A stretch of DNA of 64,000 nucleotides from contig CM069448.1 in the NCBI GenBank assembly GCA_035610835.1, positions 10,739,717 through 10,803,716 on the forward strand, given 5' to 3'. Origin of the DNA: Ophiura sarsii. Taxonomy: Eukaryota > Echinodermata > Ophiuroidea > Amphilepidida > Ophiuridae. How positions within the stretch are numbered: the first letter of the stretch is position 1; every line of letters begins with the position of its first letter. Shown here piece after piece: positions 12,084-23,446 of this stretch. Made by a program: the position numbers and the translations under genes. Below the pieces are notes generated by a model, which saw nothing but the letters and a program-made list of their open reading frames with translations, was not told the DNA's origin and searched no databases.

Positions 12084-12516
12084 AACCCTAACCCCCCTCA
12101 ATACTAATCATGCCAGATTCGCTGCGCCATTAGCTGGGTCATTCGGTGTATTGACTTTTCACCCGTTGGCTTTTATTGACATAAATCCTTTTAGACAATT
12201 TATAAAGGAAGTGGGACGAGGAGTAGTTTTTTTGAGATCTGTCGACTCTATCGGCCGAAAAAGTGAGAATCGATGACCTCGTTCATGGCGCGTGGTTTGT
12301 GCCATGATAAATACTACTTGTAAAGCCTCTTTTCAAGCGTATGTGCAGAACGGCGGTTTTAGATTACATTATAAACCGAGCCTATCATAGTGAGGGCGGT
12401 ATACTGCACGAACGAGTAGCTGAGGGTCGTGGCTTCTGTGGAACGACGGGGCGATCTGCAAGGTCCCCAGATCAATCTTTGTTGGTATTTTCTCTTCCAA
12501 AATTGTGATCCCGGTT
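12084..12516. mobile_element. Insert with short AACCCTAA-like inverted ends, candidate MITE
   Basis: This stretch is present in the first copy of the local duplication and absent from the second. It starts with AACCCTAACCCCC and ends with ATAGGGTTAAT, a short imperfect inverted pair. It has no coding content. Either it inserted into copy 1 after duplication or it was deleted from copy 2. No clear target-site duplication was identified. Confidence 0.4.
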
Positions 12517-12898
12517 AAAATAGGGTTAATAACAAGAATGATATGAATTAGGAAACAGTAATTTTTGTTTTGATCGACTAAGAGATCATTTTGCATTGAA
12601 ATATATGGAGATGTTCTTTGTCAAACACACTTACTTCTCTGTGTGTTTTTATTTCTTCACCTTGCAATCAAACTAAATGTAAGCTGGATGAGCATGGTGC
12701 TTTAAAGGATCTGGAATCACACTTCAAGTGCTCTACATATTGATTAAAACCATTAAAACAATCTCTTCATCAGTTCAGATGTAAAAGCAAAGTAATACTG
12801 CATTAGACTGAGGGTCAGAAGAGATATAAAACTTACTTTTATACAAGGACCTAATGCAACATTTTTGTTTCATAGTTACATTTGTTACATTTTTACAG

Positions 12899-13090
12899 AT
12901 GGTGGTCCTTTACAGATTGGCAAATCAACAACACCAGCAGCCCCTGAGTCTAAACTATTCCCAGATCAAGATGCATCACATTTACAAGCAACATCAAGAA
13001 AGATTGTGTCAACTCAGACAAAATGTATAGACGACAAAGGTGGTGAAATAGCATTGCAAGACTACGATTTGAGGCTGAACATCCCTAAAG
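12899..13090 (+). pseudogene. Duplicated partial ZU5 exon, cryptic or alternative
   Basis: It encodes GGPLQIGKSTTPAAPESKLF and continues to LNIPKG, nearly identical to the first 64 codons of the main ZU5 exon at 13967. It has the same acceptor (TTTTTACAG) and phase 1. Similarity ends at AAAGGT, where the main exon continues GCCCTGCC. If GTTGGT after 13090 were used as donor, the segment would be 192 bases, phase 1-1, and could be spliced in frame before the main exon, repeating the N-terminal ZU5 strand. That donor is weak, and the open frame runs on to a stop at 13149. Most likely it is a non-functional duplicate, although its frame is intact. Confidence 0.6.
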
Positions 13091-13339
13091 GTTGGTTATA
13101 TTGGTTTTGTAACACTTTGGATTGTATATTTATACATTTCAATAAATGACTCAATCTACAACATGAACCATTTCATAATGGCAAGTAAGAATATTATTTC
13201 ACCAAAAACTGTACACATGAATAATGTTGGGGGCGAAAAGCCAAATGATTGAATTGCTCTTACAATTGCCAGTCATTTATTTATGTTTGAATGTAAATAA
13301 TTCACTAATTACCAAATATAAGGGCAAGCCTATTTAAAC

Positions 13340-13515
13340 CCTGATAATATTGGCCCTAGGTAAACCCATGCAAATAGAACATTGGACCCATGGGGGCCAA
13401 CCCGCATGGGCCCCTTTAGGACAAAGTGGCCCAAATATTAAGGGTCCAATGTGGGCCGGCCCATATGGGGCCCATAAAGGGCCCACGTGGGGCCATGCAT
13501 ACGTGTTGGCCGGGA
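13340..13515. repeat. GC-rich palindromic repeat block
   Basis: A locally GC-rich block in an AT-rich intron, built from repeated GGGCCC-type palindromes such as GGCCCATATGGGGCCC and GGGCCGGCCC. It sits exactly at the junction between the two copies of the ZU5-exon duplication. It may be a small foldback element or a recombination-prone junction; no target duplication was resolved. Confidence 0.4.
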
Positions 13516-13966
13516 TATTAATTCCATGATCTGAAATCAGATGCACCTGTTCAAGTACAAGGCTGTACATAGGTACATCACCATTTCCAATGGTTTTTAA
13601 TAACAAGAATGATATGAATTAGGAAACAGTAATTATTGTTTCGATCGACTAAGAGACCATTTTGCATTGAAATATATGGGGGCGTTCTCTGTCAAGCACA
13701 CTTATGTGTGTGTTTTTATTTCTCCACCTTGCAATCAAGCTAAATGTAAGCTGGATGAGTATGGTGCTTTAAAAGGATCTGGAATGGCACTTCAAGTGCT
13801 CTACATATTTAATAAAACCATTAAAACATTCTCTTTATCAGTATAGATGTAAAAGCAAAATAATACTGTGTTAGACTGAGGGTCAGAAGAGATATAAAAC
13901 TCACTTGTACACAAGGACCTAATGCAACATTTTTGTTTTATAGTTACATTTGTTACATTTTTACAG

Positions 13967-15007
13967 GTGGCAGTCCTTTACAGATTGCCAAATCATCAAC
14001 ACCAGCAGCCCCAGAGTCCAAACTATTCCCAGATCAAGATGCATCACATTCACAAGCAACATCAAGAAAGATTGTGTCAACTCAGACAAAACGTATAGAC
14101 GACAAAGGTGGTGAAATAGCATTGCAAGACTACGATTTGAAGCTGAACATCCCTGAAGGTGCCCTGCCACCCAACAAAGGTGTAAATGTCATACTAACAG
14201 TGGACACTAGTGCAACTCACGCTCCCTTTCAAGATAATCAACTCGTGCTTGGCCCTGTGATCTCCTGTAAACCAGACGGGCAGACATTCTTGAAACCGTT
14301 CACTGTGTCTGTGTCCCACTCTGGTTTTAATATCACCCCAAAGTGTCTACAGATCTGGTGCAAACAGGAGAATACGGAATCACAATGGGTTAAGGTGTAT
14401 GATGGTACTGAGGCCAAACAAGATATGCCAGTTATTGTAGAAGGACAAAGAATCAAATTCAGGGTGAATCACTTTACACTCTTTGACATCCTCACAGCAC
14501 CAATAACAAAGCTGAAGAACTGGCTGTATCCTCCTGAACTTGCACTAGATATTTTGGCATATCTTTATCCTGTCGATGTTGTTCCAAGAGCTAGTATGTT
14601 CTACTTACTCAGAGTATATGCATTGAAAACCAATGAAAAGAAAAGTATAGAAAACTCAGAAAAAACCCACGAGAGTGGTATGTGTTCAGTGCCTTCGGCA
14701 TTTACCCTACAACCTACTGGTAAAGATTTGTGTGTTCTGACTAAGAATCTTTTCCCCAGAGATAAATGGTTACCAGATCAAGACGGTATGGCTGGGACTA
14801 TTCCGTACACACTCATACAATTAGGGGGGCTTGGAGCAAGATGCGATATAAAATTCCTTTTAAAAGATGAGAAAAACCGTACAGACAGTTTCCAGGGAGC
14901 CATCAAACTGAGTCAAGATGGAAATCCAACTACGATTCAGAAGATTGACTTCACAGATGAAATGGCTCGTAAGAAATGGAGTCAAATTCAACAAGCCAGT
15001 AGAACAG
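13967..15007 (+). CDS. Exon, ZU5 domain plus UPA domain
   Basis: A single 1041-base exon (347 codons, phase 1-1) with acceptor TTTTTACAG and donor GTATGT. After about 38 Ser/Thr/Pro-rich residues, a ZU5 domain runs over roughly residues 38-165: the start KRIDDKGGEIAL, the signature LNIPEGALPPNKGVNVILTV, then LGPVISCKPDGQTFLKPFTV and the ending RVNHFTLFDIL. A UPA domain follows (about 170-330): the start LALDILAYLYPVDVVP, then VYALKTNEKKS and the strands ARCDIKFLLKDE and AIKLSQDGNPTTIQKIDF, ending EMARKKWSQIQQASRTG. In UNC5 and PIDD proteins ZU5 and UPA pack together and hold the following death domain inactive. PIDD-type autoprocessing (HFS motif) is not evident; HFT is present in NHFTLFDIL without the Ser nucleophile. 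Confidence 0.9.
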
Positions 15008-16276
15008 GTATGTACCATATGGAACCATTCACCAATGCATAATCAGCAAAACTAGTGGGTTTATAGCACCTTCAACAAAAATGACGTAATATTGCGCCCA
15101 CTTGCAGTTTCGCACGAGCAGAACAAAACTGTTCAAACATATGGTTCTTCTATGACAGGATTCATCTTTGATCATGCAAATATATATTTTAGTTCATTGG
15201 AATCCCATATCTCATAGTATAAGGCAGCATTGGACTCTACAATATGACTTTTATTCAAGACTTTTACGATTAAGGCAGAGAAGTATCATCAGGGACTGAA
15301 ACTCCAAATGTCGATAGGAAGCCACATTTAGATTGTTAAGGAGTTGGAATTTCAGTGACCAGACAATGGTTGACATGGGCTCGTTCACGAATATCAGCTG
15401 GATACAACAAACGGTTAAAAATTATAGATAAAATGATACTAAACTGGAGTTGATTTTCCGACTCCAGCGGTTTTTGGATGAAATAATTTCAACACTGTGT
15501 TGAATTTTCTGGAATCATTTAGATATTCCAAATTTAGGACCATTTGTGTCCACCGTCGTCTGTCAGTGACTTTTTTGGTCTGCTTTAATTTTTAAAGACT
15601 TAACTGAAGTTAAAAAGGAATTGCTGAAAAAATTCAAAACAAATTGTGATAAAAGTTACGTACATGTTACATGATGTTTTTTACAAGCCTGAAATAATAT
15701 GATCAGTAATTCATGTTTCACTGCTTGTTTTATATTTGAAATTCATTTTGTCCATTGAATATACACCATAGCGTCATTGTTTGATTCTAGTCTAACAAAG
15801 GATTCGAACAAGTCCATTCAAATTAATGTATGCTGGATCAGGCGATAACTAAACTTATATTGGGTGATTAATATTTTCTAATAGCGTAGGTCAGGTTTTG
15901 GCTGGTCTCAAAATTCTTTAAACAGACTTGACAAGCCGTCTCGCTAGTTCGAGCATTTTTCTAACTAAAAAAATTGAAGATTACAATTTAACCAGATATT
16001 TTCTCCAAGATGAGCTCAATGGTGTGTACAAATGTATGGTGTGCTTTGTGTATATTTCATGTCCATCAGTTTGTTTAATGTGTTTATAACCCATGTACTA
16101 TGAACACATTTCAATATGACAGAATACCCCTGTATGTGGTAAAATGGTAATTGCTGGTACAAGTTTTAGTCAGAACATTTTGCTGATTCCCAGGAATCGT
16201 ATCACTCTGTAACTCAGAATATATTTATGATTTATGATCAGAAATGTAAATCTGAAAAGAAAATATCACATAATAT
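15008..16276. other. Intron sequence, nothing recognised
   Basis: This is intron after the ZU5-UPA exon. I see no gene, clear repeat or structured element in it. Confidence 0.5.
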
Positions 16277-16512
16277 GCTTTGGGTGTTTATCCTATTCCT
16301 GTCCCACGCCACTTTCATTGGCTTTTTTTATTAGCCCAAATGTGTTTACTTGTATTTTTGATTATTTTCTAAAGTTGCAGTGAACCAATTGATTGGCCCA
16401 TCAGAGCTCTCTGTTGAGAGTTACCCGTTTGATTTGTAATCACTCAGTTCATTAACTTTGTTAATGTCTGTTGGGCTATTGTTCACATTTGCTCTTTATA
16501 TACAAAAAAAAT
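16277..16512 (+). mobile_element. LINE 3' end fragment, copy 1
   Basis: It contains CCTATTCCTGTCCCACGCCA, GCAGTGAACCAATTGATTGG, CCCATCAGAGCTCT and ends near CTCTTTATATACAAAAAAAA. The same sequence follows an RT C-terminal fragment at 36873-37067 and occurs reversed at 53922-54150. It is therefore the 3' untranslated end of one LINE family, 5'-truncated here. Confidence 0.75.
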
Positions 16513-17284
16513 GCCTTTAACTGAGAATTCCAGGATATAATCTCTCAAGTTCTGCCTAAGCTGTTCACCAGAATATACCTGTCATCACAATTTAACTTGA
16601 AGTGTAGGTGGAAATGAGCATAGGCTAGATACAGTTATTCAATCTTTGCACGGCTCTGCCATTTGTGAGGAGAGGACTGCATGACCAGCCATATTGTACA
16701 AAGAGTCACACTAGTTTGTTATATAATGTTATTGTTACGGAATATTCCCTTTCAATTGTACCAGTTTGAGGCTCCTGCAAATGGTGGACCGCACTAAAGG
16801 TGAAAAACTCCACCTTTTTAGATTTTTTAAGTGCAACACCTGATACTCCCAAAATACACATAGAGTCATTAAACACATTCCATTTGTTACCAACATTACA
16901 TGCATTATGCTGTAGGGTTTTGAAGATGACATATCCAAAATGGTAATCAAATTTTCCTAAACTGATATCAGCCACATCTGCAATGAAATTGTAATTTATA
17001 ATGAAGATTATATTGCACATAATTTGTCAGTACCAGTAGTCTATACTTTTTACATTTGATAATCAGCATATGTTATTCACATCCAATTTCCCTGAATTTC
17101 TTGTGTCATGAACCACAATGTCACTTTTAGGGTGTGATCTATCGGTTGAAATAGTCATGTGCTTGATGTGAAATTCAAAGCTATATGATTAAATCAAATA
17201 AACCCTACCCAATTTGTTGAAGTTCAGACATTATTAACCCTTACATTGTCATTTTCCTCATTTCTTTCAAAACGGCCACACTAG

Positions 17285-17422
17285 CACCTGAAGTAGCCGA
17301 CATAGTACCTATTGAAGGAGCATCAGTTAACATGGCTGTATCTTCCAATAAAAGGCATGAAAGTGCTGCTCAACAAAGAGATTTGCAGCACTCAGGACCA
17401 CACCAGGAGTGTAGGTCAAAGG
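17285..17422 (+). CDS. Exon, linker between UPA and death domain (1)
   Basis: A 138-base exon with acceptor CCACACTAG and donor GTAAGT, phase 1-1. It encodes PEVADIVPIEGASVNMAVSS followed by NKRHESAAQQRDLQHSGPHQ and ECRSK. It is hydrophilic with no recognisable domain. It joins in frame to the UPA exon upstream and to the exon at 30589 downstream, across a 13-kb intron full of transposons. It is supported by splice sites and phase only. Confidence 0.6.
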
Positions 17423-17916
17423 GTAAGTTGTATGTAACATTATGTTATTAAAATTAAGTCATCTAAAAAATTTGTCGAATCAAGTGCATGGAACGTGTTA
17501 AGTACATTCAGTCTGTTTTGAAAAACAAAACACATTTGAAATCTAACAAGTTTGAGGAAGATAAGAAAATAATTACGATACATTTTTAGGTGCTGTGCAA
17601 CACCTTTCAGCAGCATTGTGGATTGATAAATAAACTGGTCTGTATCTGCAAAGTGATGCGACTCTTCCATTGTGCCTCTTTGAATGTCAGCATGACGATA
17701 TTATATTACGATGATATTGGGGTAGTATTGTGTTACATCTATGTGCTGGTCACCCCGCCCGTGGTTGAGCTGCTCATTTTTTCATCCTGAGCACAAACTG
17801 TTATAAGTCAATTTTTGATGTTTTCAGTTTAGGCCATGTTTAGCACGTAACCCTTACTGCACTTACTCAGATGCGCACTGGGTGTAGGGGCTAGCAACCC
17901 CTGCATCTATACTCTT

Positions 17917-19610
17917 ATTACTAGAAATCGTATTGCCAAGCCTCGAAAGAAAACAGACGGATCAAAACGGAAACGACACAAGCATGCCCAACGACTACGA
18001 GAAACGGAATTGCGAATATTGGAGGTCAACATACGGGGACTTCGGTCAAACATCGGAGAGCTTGCCAATCTCTGCTCGATAAAAAAAGCCATCCATTGTC
18101 ATTGTTGTTGAGACCTTCCTTGATGATACTGTGCCTGACGGCGCTGAGTGCATTGCTATTCCTGGATATTCCATATGCTGTCGCAGGGATAGAGAGGCAA
18201 CCACTGGCGGTGGCATTGCTGTCTACTGTTTAGAAGGGATTGCCATACATCACGACCCAGGGCAAGATCCAAAAGACTATGAACTCATCTGGTTCACAGT
18301 AGCTCTTAAATCTCAAAAGTTACTGATTGCTGCTGTTTATAGATCTCCTAGTGATAACAGTGATGTCATCGACTACCTGGACCTCAACACTCTTCAAAAA
18401 TTGAGCACACTTGGAGCTAATTCAGTCATGCTTGTCGGTGACTTCAACGTCCACCATACAGACTGGCTAGGAAATCGTACTACTGACGCAGCTGGACGCC
18501 GCACACTACAATTTGCCAACTCTATGGGATTACAACAGATCGTTAAAGAACCCACTCGATTGGATCAAATCTTGGACCTTGTCATGACTGACCTGGCAGC
18601 AACTTCAACCACTTTTGCTAGACTAGGTACTTCAGACCACAACCCTGTGTTAGTGTTCTTAGATGTCCCAGTATACAGGGACAAACCACACAGGAGGAAA
18701 GTCTGGAGATATGACAAGGCTGATTACTGGGGAATGAGAGGTCACCTTGCTTCCATAAACTGGTCAAGTGTATTCCAGAAGAAAGATCCTGAAACTGCTT
18801 GCTCCAACGTCACTGATATCATCTGCGATGCTATGGACTTGTATATACCTAGTAAAACAGTTACCAAGAGGACTGGAGACAAGGTTTGGTTCAACGACAA
18901 ATGACGTAGAGAATCTAGGAAGAAGCGCCGCCTCTTTAAGAAAGCCAAAAAAGACCAAACTGAAGCCAGCAAGGCAAAGTTCGCTGAAGCTAGACATTCC
19001 TACAACCAAGCGGAGAAGCAAGCCAGGAGAAGCTACAATACTAAACTGAGACAAAACCTAGCAGATAAATCGCTGAGCAGCAAGAAATGGTGGAGAATCA
19101 TCAACACCCTGTCCGGGAGAACAGCTCGTTCCGAGATCCCAATGATTGAACATCAAAATGTCACCCATATCACAGCAAGGGACAAGGCAGAAGCTTTTTG
19201 TCAGACATTTGCAGACAAATGTAGACAAATGAGGACCAGGCCCCAAATGTCCATCCTTCAACAACCAAATCCTTTGACAAAATAGTTTTTTAAGCCCAAG
19301 GATGTTCGAAAACTATTACAACATCTCAATCCAGATAAAGCTACTGGACCAGACCTGATTCCAACCAAGGTACTCAAAGAATGCTGTGCTGAACTTGCCA
19401 GTCCACTCTGCAGGCTTTTTGATCTCTGCTTCACTCATGGTGCGTTTCCTAACCAATGGAAAACAGCATCTGTCACTACAATCCACAAGAGAGGTTCCAA
19501 GGCTGACCCAACAAAGTACCGTCCTATCTCACTGGTAAGCAATATCAGCAAGACCAAATCTGAGACGATTATCTTTCAGCACAAAATGAAGCGTTTGCTG
19601 TTATATTATA
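17917..19610 (+). pseudogene. Non-LTR retrotransposon ORF2 5' half (endonuclease to start of RT), decayed
   Basis: It encodes an endonuclease-reverse transcriptase of the Jockey/CR1 type. The EN N-terminus LRILEVNIRGLRSNIGELAN is in one frame. A 7-A run at 18081-18087 shifts the frame, then IVIVVETFLDDTVPDGAEC, IAAVYRSPSD, VGDFNVHHTDW and LGTSDHNPV follow to a TGA at 18902. Reading through, a basic linker (WWRIINTLSGRTAR) and a TAG at about 19282 precede the first RT blocks LNPDKATGPDLIP and KYRPISLVSNISK. Homology stops near 19600, before the YxDD active site. Losing the 3' end rather than the 5' end is opposite to normal LINE truncation, so a later deletion or rearrangement is likely. Confidence 0.85.
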
Positions 19611-19780
19611 CCTCAAGGGATATTGATTAATAGTACATAAATTCAAGCTATGCCATTTTTTTCTCGATATTTTTCACCCAATTTCTTTTCCTCTTTTTCA
19701 TAGCTCGAACTACCTGTGTGTTAGTTAAACTAATGGGAGAATAAAACGGGTCAAATTTGTTAGGCAAATCAGTCTTTGCA

Positions 19781-19850
19781 TGCGCCGGGGAATTGAACTC
19801 GGGCTGCGTGCATGCATTTAGTAAGAGACTCTATAGACCGAGCTTTATGG
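19781..19850 (-). other. tRNA-like pol III head (SINE remnant)
   Basis: Minus-strand reading gives GCTCGGTCTATAGAGTCTCT (A-box-like) and CCGAGTTCAATTCCCCGGCG (B box with paired T arm). The anticodon arm is not convincing. It is probably the head of a SINE. Confidence 0.5.
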
Positions 19851-19919
19851 GTCAGACTAAAAGAACTTCAGTTTTCTCGCAATATGATACTCCGTTGTAA
19901 AAGATTGCAGCAGCTTAGG

Positions 19920-20270
19920 GTTTTGTTCAGTGGCGGCACCAGCCTCATAAATTTGTTGTGCCAGTTTACGCTTAAATTGTCAAATTTGGTCCAATACTAA
20001 CTAATTTGGTATGAAAATTTAGCTGTTTATGCTAAAATTGTCAACATTTGGTCTAATTAAACCTAATTTAGTAAGAAAATGTGCGCATGTGCGCACAGGG
20101 CGGAAAAAATGCCTTTTAATGCTTAAATTGTCTATTTTTTCTTCTTATTTTAACTAAATTGAAATTTGTTGGGGGGCAAACTGGGGGGCAAGAATTTTTC
20201 GGGTGGGGGGGGGGGGGCAAATGCCCCCCATGCCCCCTGTGGTGCGGCTGGTGCCGCCACTGGTTTTGTT
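19920..20270. mobile_element. hAT-type MITE with perfect 8-bp target duplication
   Basis: The element at 19928-20262 has perfect 17-bp inverted ends (CAGTGGCGGCACCAGCC) and is flanked by identical 8-mers GTTTTGTT (19920-19927, 20263-20270). The interior is non-coding and carries a poly(G) tract and GGGGGGCAAA blocks near 20200. All features fit a non-autonomous hAT element; the intact target duplication suggests it is not very old. Confidence 0.9.
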
Positions 20271-21214
20271 GTGTGTAGGTGCATTAGGGTCAAATGAAAG
20301 TTCGACTCCGTATGAAGCCATATCTTAATATATCGTCATAAAAATGTATCACAGAACTTTTAATCAAATTTAAAAAGAAATCTGCTTCCAATTTCTGCAA
20401 TTCATTAACATATTTTTCTCCATTTTCAATTTATAGCACCACCACTATCACAGCCATAAACACTGTTAATAGGGTTAACATAAGTATAAAATCCTGTAAT
20501 ATTATATGAGCGAAAAATCAAGCCAGAAAAAAACAATTTTGAGGTTATTAGGAATCATTTTGGTCTGTAACTTAAGAATATTTTACTTTTATGTTCATTA
20601 ATGCAATTTGGCAAAAAAACACCTGAATGCACAGGATGAAATCAAGAATAGAGGGTGTTTCAGGAGAAAGATGGCATATTGTGGCTTTAATTTGAAGGGC
20701 TTACTGTTATTGTTTGTGTTAGTCTGAAAACGGAGTAGCAATATTTATCAATGTTAATTCGTCATGTTTTGTATGTATGAATAAGTATAAGTATGAATAA
20801 AATATTGAGCAAGGAAATCTACCAAAAGCCAAATGGGATTGGGTGGGTTCACACCATACCTCAAAATGTTCCATATTGTAATGTATAATTTGCATATAAA
20901 ACTGTATCTGTTGTGATAAATATAAGTTTTGATGACTGGTGCAAAATTGGAATACAAGCTTTGTAGTTATATTCAAATTGCACTCCCTCTAAAGAATGAT
21001 TGCACTTGAATTTAAGGACTATGTCCTGTACAGGGTGTAACAAAAAGTTATACAATTTTGAAAATATTATTAAAAATATTTCTAATGTCATTTTTGTTTC
21101 AAGGGTTCTTTGTTTGCAAAGGAAATGTCTTCAGCTTTGAAATAAACTTTATTTCGTTCAAATCGGTGGTATAATTGCAGAGAAGTGACCAATTGTCTAA
21201 ACTACTCTTAAACT

Positions 21215-23446
21215 ACAATCATAGAAAAAAGGTGTTCGAACACTGACCATTGTATGCCCCGTTTAATTACCCTATAGTACGCATTTTTAGAGTCATGTGA
21301 AAATACCAATTTGCATCTGCTAGCCTGAAAGCCCCCCTTTAATATACCCCTCCCCTCCCCCACCAATCAATGTTGCTAGGCCACGGGCTGATGTTTGGCA
21401 AGTTGGGCGACTCAACATTGATCAGGGGGGAAAGGGGGATGACTTTACATTAGGCCTACTAAGTGTTCGAACACTTTTTTCTAACATTGTCTGAGCTATT
21501 GAAAACACGCGCTGTCATGCCTCACGTTTTACATCATAACTTGAGAACCACTCAATCGATATCAATGTGATTTTCACACATTGTAGCGTATACATTGCGC
21601 AATAAGACCACTTAATATTATTAATAAATATTAAGTACTTTTTACAAAATGATGGTTTTCAACCAATATTTCCTTCAAATTTCAACATATTTAGAATGGC
21701 GCAATTCGTATATGTACAGGTAACGGTTAAATAAATGGAACACACATGTAATATTTTGGTATTAATGACAACCAATTTCATCTAAACGTTGATACAAACT
21801 CGAATGCGAGTTCATGGGTAATATTTAAGTCATGTACATACTGTATAGCATATAGGCCCTAACTGCTATCTACGGTAGATAGCAATAACCACTATAGCAC
21901 CAAATGCCCACGCCACAATGATAGAATATATTGTTATGAACATTAATTAGCATCACGTCATAGCATAAAAAGAAAAAAGAAAAAGGAATGCATAAAAAGA
22001 ATAAAGAAAAATACATGAATGAAAATAAGATCTAGAAGAGAATTAAAAAAAAAAGAATAAGTAATAAAAGTAAGATAAGCCAATGACAGATTCGAACCCA
22101 CTACCATTAGATATAGGTTTGGTAACAAGCGAGCGATCTATCGACTGAGCTAAACGAGGTGTTGATAGTGAAAGGTTTTCAGAAAAGATACTATTGCATT
22201 CGATGGAATATATGAAGTGTATCCGTAAAACAGAGCGGAACGGACTACTAAGGTGTTTGTAACATGATTGGCACTCACCTATTCTACATTCCATTGAATT
22301 GATACATGACATCAATGACTTGTTTGGATTAGCCTATCAGATACACATCCAATAGGAACACCTCGAGTCTTAAAAGACTGAACAGAGTTTAGTGAGAGCA
22401 ACAACATATCTACAAATACAATGCATGGAGAAGCTGAAAGGGGATGGTAAAGGTAAAACGTTGGCGATTTCTCATTGGCATAACACACACTGCAACGATT
22501 CTCCGTCTTTTAAAAAAAGAAACTATAGTATATAATTTTACTTGTTGGTGAATCGTTCAAAGTGCGTGTTTGTTTATGAGCATGATGATGGTAAAACGTT
22601 AACGGTTGACCATTTACCAAAATCATCAATAGAACCCGTTTGATCAATGTAGGCTATATATAGTTTTGCGTCATCAGTCTGAGAGAACATTATTTTAATA
22701 ATGTAAGAGATGATTACTGACCATAATTTGTTGTCGGAAAAATAGTATTGCAGAAAAGACGTAGTGACACGCTCAATTATTACGCATATTAATAAAAGTT
22801 CGATTAGGCCTAACTCATGATAAAACCATATAATAATTAACACATAGTAAAACATCAATTGAATGTTTAGAAATCCATCAATTTGTTATAGTTAGCACTT
22901 GACATGAACAATGTTCTTGACCTTTATTAGTTAGATCATGCCCTACTTTACTGAAATGCATTGAAATAAGTACAAACGTGCCTAGTATTGGTCCAGTAAT
23001 CCTTGAGATAGACTTTGAAAGTTGAAAATGTTTTTGAAAAATCTGCTTTGCGTATACCGCGTGGAAAGCGTTAAATCGTCCCTCTTCAGAGTTGAAATGT
23101 GTTTGGTTAAGTCGTCACATTAATTAAATAAAATACAAACACCTCAGAATTTAACAGCCACAATAATTTATTCACTATGTATTTGGTGTCGGTAATGCTA
23201 TACATTTCAAGTATATGACAAGATACATAATCATAATGACCTTTACATTTACACACATTTAGATATATTCAACAATTCAATCGTACTAACAATTCCTTAA
23301 CATTCACCGATCCCATTCATATTACACACGATGACGGGCCTAAACCATCCTGATAATCATGCCAAATCTCAGAAGAATAGCTTATATACTTTTGGAGATA
23401 CACGCCAAAAACCAAATTTAGATGATTTCCTTAAGCGATTTTATAC
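21215..23446. repeat. 2232-bp tandem unit, copy A
   Basis: The unit starts ACAATCATAG with a 276-bp segment that has its own inverted ends (AAAAAAGGTGTTCGAACACT, then AGTGTTCGAACACTTTTTTC). About 1956 bp of AT-rich sequence without long frames follows. It is essentially identical to copy B; I noticed one difference (CATTGTATGCC here, CATTGTTTGCC in B and C). Small frames inside are repeated exactly in copy B. Confidence 0.9.
22078..22165 (-). other. tRNA-like sequence in array copy A
   Basis: The minus strand reads TTTAGCTCAGTCGATAGATC (A box), CTTGTTACC in the anticodon region and GTGGGTTCGAATCTGTC (B box). The resemblance to a tRNA is clear, but the T stem and acceptor stem pair poorly, so it is a decayed tRNA or SINE head with a possible pol III promoter. 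Confidence 0.55.

Larger units (their letters stand above)
11979..14160 (+). repeat. Tandem segmental duplication covering the 5' part of the ZU5 exon
   Basis: The segment from about 11979 is repeated from about 13519. The first copy's start (AATTCCATGATCTGAA) recurs at 13519, and 12517-13090 aligns with 13598-14156, including the intron, polypyrimidine tract, acceptor and the first 64 codons of the exon. The first copy carries an extra insert at about 12084-12516. The second copy is preceded by a GC-rich palindromic block (13340-13515). The duplication thus produced a spare, 3'-truncated copy of the ZU5 exon. Confidence 0.8.

Noticed and set aside
21215..21490. 276-bp segment as an LTR
   Set aside because: It has inverted ACAAT...ATTGT ends, no TG...CA, no primer site after it and no purine tract before it; a MITE-like element fits better.
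22078..22165. Functional tRNA gene
   Set aside because: A and B boxes are present, but the acceptor and T stems do not pair well enough for a cloverleaf.
22043..22315. Repeated 90- and 94-codon minus-strand frames in the 2232-bp units
   Set aside because: They are exact copies because the DNA is duplicated. They overlap the tRNA-like sequence, contain a low-complexity YFYYLFFFF end and lack any domain.
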